From RI-153 sp963752935 (GTDB lineage: Bacteria; Chloroflexota; Anaerolineae; Caldilineales; Caldilineaceae): a DNA stretch of 64,000 nt. Location of the stretch: positions 434,001-498,000 of the forward strand of contig CAVWAL010000009.1 in NCBI GenBank assembly GCA_963752935.1. Reading direction: 5' to 3'. Positions 38,814 to 48,294 of this stretch are shown in pieces. Made by a program: the position numbers and the translations under genes. The notes under the pieces were generated by a model. It worked only from the letters and a program-made list of their open reading frames with translations, ran no database searches and was not told the DNA's origin. Numbering within the stretch: position 1 is the first letter of the stretch; each line of letters opens with the position of its first letter.

Positions 38814-40832
38814 ATGGACGTCACAGATGAGATCAAGGCGCGAATTGACATCGTGGACTTCATCTCCCGTTATGTGCCTCTGAAGCGAGCCGGACGATCC
38901 TACAAGGCGAATTGCCCCTTTCACCAGGAAAAGACACCGAGTTTCGTCGTCTTCCCCGATTCAGGTACATGGCGCTGCTTCGGCGCCTGTGGCACCGGTG
39001 GAGATGTTTTTTCGTTTCTGATGAAACGAGAAAACATGGATTTTCGGGAAGCCGTTCAGGAACTTGCCCGTGAAGCGGGCGTGGAGCTGATTGAACAACG
39101 CGAAGATCAAGAAAGTGAAACGCGTGAACGGCTCCATACCATCAATGCACAGGCCGCCCAATTCTTTCGCAACCAGTTGCACCGTCACCCTTCTGCCGAG
39201 GATGCGAGACGCTATTTGCAGCAGCGCGGCATCAATGCCCAGGTTGCCGAAATGTTTCAACTTGGCTTTGCTCTGGACAGTTGGGATGCACTGCGTGACT
39301 CGCTCACCGAGCTGGGGTTTTCGGCTGCCGAACAACACAGAGCAGGTGTCCTCAAGTATCACGACGATCGGGACAGCTACTATGACGCCTTTCGCAATCG
39401 ATTGATGATCCCAATCGCCGACCGGCAAGGGCGCATCATCGGTTTTGGCGGACGTGTCCTGGATAAGAGCCAGCCTAAGTACCTGAACACAGCCGACACA
39501 CCGCTGTTCAACAAGTCACAGACGGTTTACGGTCTGGATCGAGCGTACAAAGCGATCCGCGAGGCAGATGCCGTTGTGATCGTTGAAGGCTACATGGATG
39601 TGATTGCAGCCCATCAGTTCGGGTACAATAACGTGGTTGCTTGTTTAGGCACCGCACTGACCGAGGATCAGTTGCGCCAGCTTCAACGCTTTACCAATAA
39701 TTTCATCCTGGCATTGGATGCCGATAACGCCGGTCAACAGGCGACGATCCGAGGGCTGAACCAGGCCCGCCAGGCATTGAAACGAGTGCGCAAGCCTGTT
39801 GTAACGTCTTCGGGACGCGTGCGCATGGAGAGCCGGCTCACCGCCAATTTGCGAATTATGGCGCTCTCGCAGGGCAAGGATCCCGACGACATCATTCGTC
39901 AAGCGCCTGAAGCGTGGGCGTCCCTTGTGCAGCGTGCTCAGCCGCTGGTGGATTATTTCATTACGGTGGTGGGTGTCCAGTCAGATCTATCCACTGCACA
40001 GGGGAAAGCCGAAGCGGTTGCCGAACTTGTGCCCTTAATTGCCGAACTGGACGACGAGATCGAGCGCCAGCACTACACGCAGCAGTTGAGCCGTCTGGTG
40101 CAGATCGATGAACAGACGGTTGCTCATCGTGTGCAAGCAGCAGCACGGACGATGGCCCATCAGGAGCTGCGCACGCAGGGCACGCCACGTAGCCCCAGAC
40201 GCATCGCTGCCCCCGATGAGGGAGAGCTAGCACCGGCCGGCACAGAACGATCTCCCGTGCGCAAGGTTATGGTCCCGCCCACGGTCGAGCCGGCTAAATC
40301 GGACGTTGCGCTCGAACGCTTTCTGCTTGCCCATCTGATCCAAGAGCCGAACCTACTGGTCTGGCTGGCATCAATGGCCGAACAGTTGGAAATCAACCCG
40401 CTGCGCATCGATGAGTTACAGCGCACAGAGCACAAAGAGATCTTTCTCTCGCTGAAACAATTTATTACCGGCGATGAAAACTGGGATCTGGAAGCGTTTC
40501 AGGAGGTAGTACCCGTCCACTTGCATGGACGACTGGCGGATTTGTTGCAGCAGGCTGCGGCATCACCCGAACGAGATCTGCCGGAAATGCAGGAAGCCGT
40601 CTTGAAAGCAGTGATCCGTCTGCGGCGCGAACGACTACGCGAGGATCTCAGCGCCATGCAGTTTCTGCTTCAAGATGCCCAACAAAGTGAAGATCGTGAT
40701 GCAGTGTTAGGCTATTCAACCGCTATCAATGCCAACCGGCGTGAACGCCATCACTTGGAACAAGTGCTAGAACGCCTCAATCGTAATTCTTATAGTGCAA
40801 GCCGGATTGAACAAGGCACTCGGATTGCCTAA
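38814..40832 (+). CDS. dnaG: DNA primase
   Basis: The 672-residue protein makes RNA primers for DNA replication. It has the CHC2 zinc ribbon (C34, H37, C55, C59; the last pair is spaced C-F-G-A-C, one residue wider than the common C-F-G-C), the catalytic core (LMIPIADRQGRIIGFGGRVL), a TOPRIM domain with VIVEGYMDV and ALDADNAGQ, and a helicase-binding C-terminal region. Length is normal for a primase. GGAAGGAG lies before the start. It is the first gene of a dnaG-rpoD operon, 25 bases before rpoD, as in many bacteria. Confidence 0.97.
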   Translation: MDVTDEIKARIDIVDFISRYVPLKRAGRSYKANCPFHQEKTPSFVVFPDSGTWRCFGACGTGGDVFSFLMKRENMDFREAVQELAREAGVELIEQREDQESETRERLHTINAQAAQFFRNQLHRHPSAEDARRYLQQRGINAQVAEMFQLGFALDSWDALRDSLTELGFSAAEQHRAGVLKYHDDRDSYYDAFRNRLMIPIADRQGRIIGFGGRVLDKSQPKYLNTADTPLFNKSQTVYGLDRAYKAIREADAVVIVEGYMDVIAAHQFGYNNVVACLGTALTEDQLRQLQRFTNNFILALDADNAGQQATIRGLNQARQALKRVRKPVVTSSGRVRMESRLTANLRIMALSQGKDPDDIIRQAPEAWASLVQRAQPLVDYFITVVGVQSDLSTAQGKAEAVAELVPLIAELDDEIERQHYTQQLSRLVQIDEQTVAHRVQAAARTMAHQELRTQGTPRSPRRIAAPDEGELAPAGTERSPVRKVMVPPTVEPAKSDVALERFLLAHLIQEPNLLVWLASMAEQLEINPLRIDELQRTEHKEIFLSLKQFITGDENWDLEAFQEVVPVHLHGRLADLLQQAAASPERDLPEMQEAVLKAVIRLRRERLREDLSAMQFLLQDAQQSEDRDAVLGYSTAINANRRERHHLEQVLERLNRNSYSASRIEQGTRIA

Positions 40833-40857
40833 TTTCGTTTTTCAATTAGGAAAAAAC

Positions 40858-42162
<1,305 letters not shown>

Positions 42163-42222
42163 CCGGCCTCGGTTCAATCGTCATACAGCGGTGAATTCAA
42201 GCGATCTGAAACGACTAAAAAT

Positions 42223-42251
42223 TTGACCGATTTCGGCGGAGACGCTATACT
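42223..42251 (+). promoter_or_regulatory. Promoter of the tRNA-Asn gene
   Basis: TTGACC (42223-42228), a 17-base spacer, then TATACT (42246-42251). It lies 33 bases before the tRNA 5' end and 60 bases after the rpoD stop. Confidence 0.75.
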
Positions 42252-42284
42252 GTTGCCCAGTTGAGTGTTCAACCGCCGAATCAA

Positions 42285-42360
<76 letters not shown>

Positions 42361-42369
42361 TATTTTGAG

Positions 42370-42408
42370 AAGAAGCGCTTCATGGATACAGGGGGCGCTT
42401 CTTTTTTT
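42370..42408 (+). terminator. Rho-independent terminator of tRNA-Asn
   Basis: AAGAAGCGC (42370-42378) pairs with GCGCTTCTT (42395-42403) and is followed by a run of T to 42408, nine bases after the tRNA end. Confidence 0.85.
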
Positions 42409-42724
42409 CGTGATCTGTCGTGCATCAATTCGTTCGTAGCAAGTCCCCCCACTTCCCTCCATCGATCGTTTACCAAAGGTTAACCTGAGCCTTTTCCTGA
42501 GCACAGTGGTGTTAACGTCCGTCGTGTATCGTGACAGTAGCCATCAGTGGACAGCGTGTAACATCGCATGGTCGCGCCGTTGGAATTTGACAGCATTGGT
42601 GCAACCGTTGCTAAATTAAGTTGACATAATATTTTTGGATCTACGCATGCGTGCCGGTTCAGCCTCGATAAAGTGCCTCTTTCGTCGCTGGAGTTCGGGG
42701 GATACCCCAGAGTGAAGTCCAATC
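42409..42724. other. Intergenic region before the PHP gene
   Basis: No gene is seen. TTGACA occurs at 42587-42592 with a poor -10 candidate (GCTAAA or TAAATT) 17 to 19 bases later, a possible promoter for the PHP gene. Short frames on the minus strand are not convincing. Confidence 0.45.
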
Positions 42725-43483
42725 ATGAATCGTTCCAAAGTGAGCTTTTTTGGTCGCCAGGTCGAACTGAACGGCGAATTGTGGAGTCGAGCCGATCTCC
42801 ATTTACACACCACCGCCAGCGATGGGCTGATGACGCCCGAAGAAACAGTTGAGATCATCGCCGGCCAGACGCGTCTGGCCGTCATTGCCATCACCGATCA
42901 CGACACGGCTGATGGCGCCATTTTGGCGCGCGAGTATGCCCTTCGCCACAATCTGGAAGTTGAGGTGATCGTCGGACAAGAGGTTAGCACCGACGAAGGA
43001 GATGTGTTGGCGCTCTTCATTGATTCGACCCTGCCGCTCTATCGCACCGCCGGCGCCGCCATTGAGGCGATTCACAGGGCCGGGGGGCTGGCCGTAGCAG
43101 CACATCCGTTTGCCGTTGGTCTCGGTGAAAGCTCAGTCAAGCATGCCATTCAGCATCTTCCTTTTGACGCCGTCGAAGTTCGACATGGTTGTCCGCTAAA
43201 CGTGATTGGCAACCGCTATGCGCGTTATCTCAATCGTCAGGCGCAGAATCTGGCCGAGTTGGGATCGAGCGATTCACACGTCCCCTACATGGCCGGGCAA
43301 GCCTATAGTTGGTTTCCCGGCAGCAAATCTGAAGATGTACGTGAAGCCATCCTTGCCCGGCGCGTTCGCCCCGGTGGCTCCTTGTGGACATTGCGCAGTA
43401 TCTTGCGCGCTGCGCCTGTGATCCTGGAGCGCGGTTGGCCACACTATTTGCGCAGCCCCGAACTGTTGCAGGTAGAGAGCTAA
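42725..43483 (+). CDS. PHP domain phosphoesterase
   Basis: The 252-residue protein has the four PHP metal motifs: DLHLHTTASDG (H26, H28), ITDHDT (D58, H59), GQEVST, then AHPFAVG and SSDSHV. This family hydrolyses phosphoesters with three metals; relatives include RNase AM (5'-3' RNA exonuclease) and nucleotide 3',5'-bisphosphatase. The chain is shorter than those at the C-terminus and carries a short N-terminal extension. Its ribosome binding site is weak. It has no operon partner. Confidence 0.88.
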   Translation: MNRSKVSFFGRQVELNGELWSRADLHLHTTASDGLMTPEETVEIIAGQTRLAVIAITDHDTADGAILAREYALRHNLEVEVIVGQEVSTDEGDVLALFIDSTLPLYRTAGAAIEAIHRAGGLAVAAHPFAVGLGESSVKHAIQHLPFDAVEVRHGCPLNVIGNRYARYLNRQAQNLAELGSSDSHVPYMAGQAYSWFPGSKSEDVREAILARRVRPGGSLWTLRSILRAAPVILERGWPHYLRSPELLQVES

Positions 43484-43726
43484 CCTGATATCACGTTGAA
43501 GCCACGGATTCTGCGGCCGGCGACGCCGCGGCGTCACCGGGTCTGGGAGCCGTATCGCTACCTTCACGCAACACACGGGCTTTGTGGGCGTATCTCAGCT
43601 TAGGGCAGAGGCGAAAGTGCCGGGGAGTTTTTGATGCAGCGCGATAGCATCTGCCACAAGATGCACCCATCTTTATCTCCAACTAATGATGCGGCGGCGA
43701 GGAACGCCGAAAGCGTGATTTGATCG

Positions 43727-43784
43727 GTAGGGGCGCTGCTTGCTGCGCCCGGCACACTGTGGGCGCAGCAAGCAGCGCCCCTAC
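43727..43784. repeat. GTAGGGG-ended palindromic element, copy 2
   Basis: A perfect 24-bp inverted repeat with arms 43727-43750 (GTAGGGGCGCTGCTTGCTGC...) and 43761-43784 around a ten-base loop. It has the same GTAGGGG/CCCCTAC ends as 18785-18857 with an unrelated interior. Confidence 0.85.
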
Positions 43785-43831
43785 GGAATTGCCATCACTT
43801 GATCCTTGACAGGTACGTCCCAAGTTTTTCG

Positions 43832-43963
43832 GTTCTGATCTTCAGGGCAGCCACCCAGAACGGACCGGCACGGAGGCCGGTCCCTACACGTAGGGATGGA
43901 CCTCCGTGTCCATCCGTCGTGGCTTCCCGGTAGACATGGACCCACCCAATAATTTGCGACACA
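43832..43963. repeat. 132-bp interspersed repeat, copy 2
   Basis: It matches 591-722 at 128 of 132 positions in the same orientation and keeps all three internal palindromes. The 10-bp word ATCCTTGACA occurs on both sides (20 bases before it and 3 bases after it), which could be a trace of target duplication or chance. Confidence 0.85.
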
Positions 43964-44071
43964 TCCATCCTTGACACGATACTAGCGCCCCCACTCCGTT
44001 TGATCTATACTGAATACCCGTAGTTGATTCTGCAGTTACCCCTCACCCTATCAATTGGAAGGAATTGATCG

Positions 44072-45061
44072 ATGATCAAAATAGCCGAAGTCCTGCCGCC
44101 GCGCCCATCATCTTTGTGGACAATCGTGAAGCAGTGCGGCGTCGAGTACGTGGTTGGCAGCATGGATATGAGTACGCTGGAAACGGCGCGCAGCAAGGAT
44201 GAATTGCCCTGGGGCTATATGTCGCTGCTCCGCGTCAAGACTGCATACGAAGACGCCGGTTTCAAATTCGATGTGCTTGAAAGCCGCCCACCGTTGACTA
44301 AGGCCAAACTGGGCCTACCCGGTCGCGACGAGGAAATCGAAACAGTCATCGATCTGCTACGCAACATGGGCAAACTTGGCATTGGCGTCTGGTGCTACGA
44401 GTGGATGCCCGTGATGAACTGGATGCGTACGTCCACGACCATCCCGACGCGCGGCGGCGCTCTGGTGACGGGCTATAATCACGACCTCATGCGCAATGCT
44501 CCCCTCACCGAGTACGGCGAAGTGAGCGAAGAGAAGCTGTGGGAAAACCTGGAATACTTCCTCAAGGCGGTTGTGCCTGTGGCCGAAGAGGCCGGCGTGC
44601 AACTGGCCATGCACCCTGACGATCCGCCATTGTCGCCCATCCGCGGCCTGGGACGCATCATGCGCAGCGTGGAAAACTACCAGCGCCTGATCGATCTCTA
44701 TCCCAGCCCCATGAACGGTATCACGCTTTGCCAGGGCAACTTCACCATGATGACCGACGATCTGCCCGGCGTTATCCGCCACTTCGGCAAACAGGACAAG
44801 ATCTTCTTCGTCCACTTCCGCGATGTCAAAGGCACGCCGGAACACTTCCAAGAAACCTTCCACGACGACGGCAAGACCAACATGCTCGAATGCATGCGCG
44901 CCTACCGCGACATCGGCTTCGAAGGCGTCCTGCGCCCCGATCACGTCCCCACCATGGAAGGCGACAGCAACGAACGCGCCGGCTATTCGGCCATTGGCCG
45001 CCTCTATGCGGTTGGTTACATTAAGGGCCTACGACAAGCCGTCTACGCAGAGAAGATATGA
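44072..45061 (+). CDS. uxuA: Mannonate dehydratase
   Basis: The 329-residue protein is a UxuA-type TIM-barrel dehydratase that converts D-mannonate to 2-keto-3-deoxygluconate in hexuronate breakdown. Conserved blocks are AMHPDDPP, GITLCQGNF, FFVHFRDVKG and RPDHVPTM, which hold the Mn2+/Fe2+ ligands and the catalytic histidine. It is the shorter form of the family. Its stop overlaps the start of the enolase-superfamily gene (ATATGATG), so the two are translationally coupled. A related xylose-isomerase-like enzyme is possible, but the HPDDPP and RPDH motifs favour UxuA. Confidence 0.88.
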   Translation: MIKIAEVLPPRPSSLWTIVKQCGVEYVVGSMDMSTLETARSKDELPWGYMSLLRVKTAYEDAGFKFDVLESRPPLTKAKLGLPGRDEEIETVIDLLRNMGKLGIGVWCYEWMPVMNWMRTSTTIPTRGGALVTGYNHDLMRNAPLTEYGEVSEEKLWENLEYFLKAVVPVAEEAGVQLAMHPDDPPLSPIRGLGRIMRSVENYQRLIDLYPSPMNGITLCQGNFTMMTDDLPGVIRHFGKQDKIFFVHFRDVKGTPEHFQETFHDDGKTNMLECMRAYRDIGFEGVLRPDHVPTMEGDSNERAGYSAIGRLYAVGYIKGLRQAVYAEKI

Positions 45062-46200
45062 TGAAAATCACCAATGTAGAATGTTACCCAGTCTGGGGTG
45101 GAAGTCGAAACTTCCTCTTCGTGGTGGTCGACACCGATGAGGGGATCTATGGTGTGGGCGAGGCAGGTATCACCGGGCGCGAAAAGGCCGTGATGGGCGC
45201 CGTAGAAAACTTCCGCGATCTGCTCGTAGGCGAAGACCCGTTCCGTGTTGAGCATATCTGGCAGATGCTCTTCCGCGGCGGCTTCTTCCCGGCGCAGCGC
45301 ATCCTCACATCGGCCATGTCGGCCATCGACATCGCCCTGTGGGATATCAAGGGCAAGGCGCTCAACGTTCCGATCTACGATCTGCTTGGTGGGTTAACGC
45401 GTGACAAAGTGGTCTGCTATCCCCACAACCGCGGCGAAGTGGACAATGTACAGACCCTGATCGACTCTTGCCTCGAAACCAAGGAACAGGGCTGGAAGTT
45501 CGTCCGTTGGGGGCTACCCAACGATGGCAAGATCCTGGAACCACGACAGGCTGTGCGCCAAACAATCAAGCAATTTCAGGCTGTGCGTGAGGCCGTTGGG
45601 GAGGATATTGAAATCTGCTTCGACGTCCACACGCGCCTCGACCTGCCTGAAGCCGTCTGGCTCTGCCAGGAAGTGGAACAGTTCAACCCCTTCTTCATCG
45701 AAGATCCGCTGCGCTCAGAAAACCCCGATTCGTTCAAGACACTGCGCCCGCGCACCCGCGTGCCGCTGGCCGCCGGTGAACAGTTCTCATCCAAATGGGA
45801 ATTCCGCCAGTTGATCGAAGAAGAGTGGATCGACTACGCCCGTATCGATCTGTGCATCGTGGGCGGCTTTACTGAAGCGCGCAAGATCGCAGGTTGGTGC
45901 GAAACCCACTACATCCAACTTGCCGTGCATAATCCGCTGGGGCCGGTCTCCAGTGCGGCCTGTCTGCAACTGAACCTGGCCTCACCGCTGGTCGGCGTTC
46001 AGGAACAGCCGCGCGCCACCGGCACCGTCCTCACGGACGTGGTGCCCGTGCAGCCCGAATGGTCCAACGGCTATCTGCTTGCTCCGACACGCCCCGGCCT
46101 GGGCATCGAGTTCGACCGTGAAGCGGCCAAGAAACATCCATTCCAGCAGCGCGAATTGCCGCAACTGCGGCGGTTGGATGGATCGTTTACGAATTGGTAG
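45058..46200 (+). CDS. Enolase-superfamily dehydratase (mandelate racemase/galactonate dehydratase-like)
   Basis: The 380-residue protein belongs to the mandelate racemase/muconate lactonizing group. The capping domain leads, then the barrel with metal ligands D (CFDVHTRLD), E (FFIEDPLR) and E (LAAGEQF), and the general base H in LAVHNPLGPV. The HNPLGPV segment resembles D-galactonate dehydratase. It would remove water from a sugar acid to give a keto-deoxy acid. It overlaps the UxuA gene; an equally good start at 45061 would drop one methionine. Two sugar-acid dehydratases in one operon suggest use of mixed hexuronates or aldonates. Exact substrate unknown. Confidence 0.88.
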   Translation: MMKITNVECYPVWGGSRNFLFVVVDTDEGIYGVGEAGITGREKAVMGAVENFRDLLVGEDPFRVEHIWQMLFRGGFFPAQRILTSAMSAIDIALWDIKGKALNVPIYDLLGGLTRDKVVCYPHNRGEVDNVQTLIDSCLETKEQGWKFVRWGLPNDGKILEPRQAVRQTIKQFQAVREAVGEDIEICFDVHTRLDLPEAVWLCQEVEQFNPFFIEDPLRSENPDSFKTLRPRTRVPLAAGEQFSSKWEFRQLIEEEWIDYARIDLCIVGGFTEARKIAGWCETHYIQLAVHNPLGPVSSAACLQLNLASPLVGVQEQPRATGTVLTDVVPVQPEWSNGYLLAPTRPGLGIEFDREAAKKHPFQQRELPQLRRLDGSFTNW

Positions 46201-46455
46201 GCAAGTGCTGTGCCGTGCGAAGACCGTAGATTGTTCCGTCTATGCGCTACGCCCTGCCCAGAGCCTCACCCCAACCAAATTGCTCTCTAACGCGTCCTCT
46301 AGGATAATGGATCAAGAACAGCGATTCTTGCCATTGTCCTGGAGGACGGTGCTTTGTGGAGACCGGCGACTGCTCGACTCGGAGCAGTCAGCGGCCTGGC
46401 CCGATCTCAGAGCTCTATCTCCGCCAGAACAGTTCACCCAAGTTAGGAGCATCCA

Positions 46456-47811
46456 ATGTCTTTTACCATTACCGCAGATCACGCTACCCTGGCCGAACAT
46501 GATCAGCACCAGTTGCATGGGCTGCATCACCCCAGCGGACACACGGACCCGCTGATCGTGGATCACGCCGACGGCGTCTGGCTCTACGGCACCGATGGGC
46601 GACAGATCCTTGACGGCATGGCCGGGCTGTGGAACGTCAACATCGGCTACGGCAACCAGGAACTCCCCGATGTGGCGCGCGAACAAATGCAGAAGCTGGC
46701 GTACACGTCGAGCTTCGTGGGCATGTCCAACCCGCCGTCGATCGAGCTGGCCGCCAAGTTGGCCGAAATGTCCCACCCCACACTCAACACCACTTACTTT
46801 GCATCGGGCGGTTCCGAGGCCAACGAAACCGCATTCAAGACCGTTCTCTACTATTGGCGGCGACTGGGAAAGCCCGAAAAGCGCAAGATCATCTCGCGCT
46901 TCCAGGCCTACCACGGCATCACCCTGGCTGCCACTAGCGCCACCGGCGTTGAGGCCTATTGGAAGTCGTTCGGGCTACCGTTGGACGGCTTTCTGCACGT
47001 CCCCAACCCCAACGCATACCGTTATCGCGGCGACGTGAAAGACGGCGAAACCATCGGCCAGGCGGCGGCTCGGGCGCTGGAAGAAGCCATTCTGCGCGAA
47101 GGACCGGAGACCGTGGCCGCCTTCATCGCCGAGCCGATCCAGGGCGCGGGTGGGCTCGTGGTGCCGCCTGATGACTACTTCCCCCTGGTACGGCAGATCT
47201 GCGACAAGTATGAGGTGCTGATCATTGTGGACGAGGTCATCTGCGGCTTCGGGCGCACCGGCACCCTCTTTGGCTATGAACACTGGGATCTGCGTCCCGA
47301 TCTCATGTCTTTTGCCAAGGGCGTCACCAGTGGCTACCTGCCTCTGGGTGGCACTATGATCTCCGACCAGATCCGTGATGTCATCCTCAGCGCGCCGGGC
47401 GACGAAGCGTGGATGCACGGCTTCACTTACTCGGGTCACGCCGCGGCTTGTGCGGTCGGCCTCGCCAACATCGCCATCATCGAGCGTGAGGATCTAGTCG
47501 CCCACTCGGCCAAACAGGGCGAGCGGTTGCTGGCCGGCCTCAACTCATTGCGCGATGAATTCCCCTTCCTCGACAATGTGCGCGGCAAAGGGTTGCTCTG
47601 CGGTATCGAAATCGTCACCGACCGTACATCTCGTACACCTGATCTGGCCAAAGCCAAGGCCGTCTCCAATGCGGCCATGGCCAATGGGCTGCGCTCACGT
47701 GCCGTCGGCGGCAACACCCTCGCTTTCTCACCCTCCCTCGCCATCACCGACGAGGAAGTGGACATGATGATCGAGCGACTGGCAAGCGCGTGTGACGCTG
47801 TTGGGGAGTAA
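46456..47811 (+). CDS. Class III aminotransferase (omega-transaminase)
   Basis: The 451-residue PLP enzyme has FASGGSEANETAFKT, the ISRFQAYHGITLAATS segment, IIVDEVICGFGRTG with the PLP-pairing aspartate, and MSFAKGVTSGYLPLGG with the lysine. It belongs to the class III group that includes putrescine-, taurine- and beta-alanine-pyruvate aminotransferases. GLWNVNIGYG and the closing IERLASA are typical. It moves an amino group to pyruvate or 2-oxoglutarate. It is 255 bases after the dehydratase gene; that gap has only an 8-bp hairpin (46368-46389). It may not belong to the acid-sugar pathway. Confidence 0.92.
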   Translation: MSFTITADHATLAEHDQHQLHGLHHPSGHTDPLIVDHADGVWLYGTDGRQILDGMAGLWNVNIGYGNQELPDVAREQMQKLAYTSSFVGMSNPPSIELAAKLAEMSHPTLNTTYFASGGSEANETAFKTVLYYWRRLGKPEKRKIISRFQAYHGITLAATSATGVEAYWKSFGLPLDGFLHVPNPNAYRYRGDVKDGETIGQAAARALEEAILREGPETVAAFIAEPIQGAGGLVVPPDDYFPLVRQICDKYEVLIIVDEVICGFGRTGTLFGYEHWDLRPDLMSFAKGVTSGYLPLGGTMISDQIRDVILSAPGDEAWMHGFTYSGHAAACAVGLANIAIIEREDLVAHSAKQGERLLAGLNSLRDEFPFLDNVRGKGLLCGIEIVTDRTSRTPDLAKAKAVSNAAMANGLRSRAVGGNTLAFSPSLAITDEEVDMMIERLASACDAVGE

Positions 47812-47824
47812 AGCACAAAATTTC

Positions 47825-47858
47825 GTCGACGCTCCGCTTTCGTAAAGGGGGCGTCGAC
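47825..47858 (+). terminator. Hairpin after the aminotransferase gene
   Basis: GTCGACGC pairs with GCGTCGAC (47825-47832 and 47851-47858), with a further CC/GG pair inside. It lies 13 bases past the aminotransferase stop; no T-tract follows, so it may be a weak terminator or mRNA-end structure. Confidence 0.5.
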
Positions 47859-47880
47859 GACATCCTGACAAGGAGATCCC

Positions 47881-48219
47881 ATGAGCGACGACGACGGCGA
47901 TTCCTTCAGCCAGTTCACCTATGATGACACGCTGATCGAGCCGATCTGTCAAGCCGGCCTGGTGAGTCTGCCCGATGAGAACGCCATCCTCTTTGCCAAC
48001 CCCGCCAGTGTGGAACGGCGCAATATGACCGTACGCCTCAGCCGCGATGACGGTCGAACCTGGCCGGTCGCCAAAGTGATCCACGCCGGACCCGCGGCCT
48101 ACTCCGATCTGGCGATCTGCGCCAATGGCGAGATCGTGTGTCTCTATGAACGCGGCGAAGAGGGACCGTACGAAATGCTGATGTTGGCGCGATTTGGCGT
48201 CAGGTGGATGGAAGGTTAG
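47881..48219 (+). pseudogene. C-terminal fragment of a sialidase (BNR-repeat exo-sialidase)
   Basis: The 112-residue frame matches only the last third of bacterial exo-sialidases: LIEPICQAGLVSL, ILFANPASVERRNMTVRLS, an Asp-box (SRDDGRTWPV) and ICANGEIVCLYERGEEG. The first two-thirds, with the signal peptide, the catalytic Arg and Asp and earlier Asp-boxes, are missing from the upstream sequence. A good AAGGAG lies before the ATG at 47881, so the fragment may still be translated. It is most simply a remnant of a deleted sialidase; a small stand-alone beta-propeller piece is unlikely to fold. Confidence 0.75.
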
Positions 48220-48294
48220 CGAAATGAGGGGATGCTGACTCCCGTCGATCAGTTTCCCCTCATCTCACCTGGGCGCCCGCCCAATTCCCAATCG

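Larger units (their letters stand above)
43484..44071. other. Repeat-rich intergenic region
   Basis: No gene is seen in 588 bases. It holds a GTAGGGG palindromic element (43727-43784), the second 132-bp repeat copy (43832-43963), and ATCCTTGACA twice (43802-43811 and 43967-43976) flanking the latter. It appears to be a landing place for small repeated elements ahead of the acid-sugar genes. Confidence 0.7.

Noticed and set aside
43971..44011. TTGACA at 43971 with TATACT at 44006 as a promoter of uxuA
   Set aside because: The spacing is 29 bases, far from the 16 to 18 needed.
46201..46455. Riboswitch or leader upstream of the aminotransferase gene
   Set aside because: Only one 8-bp hairpin (46368-46389) was seen, with no recognisable riboswitch core or terminator.
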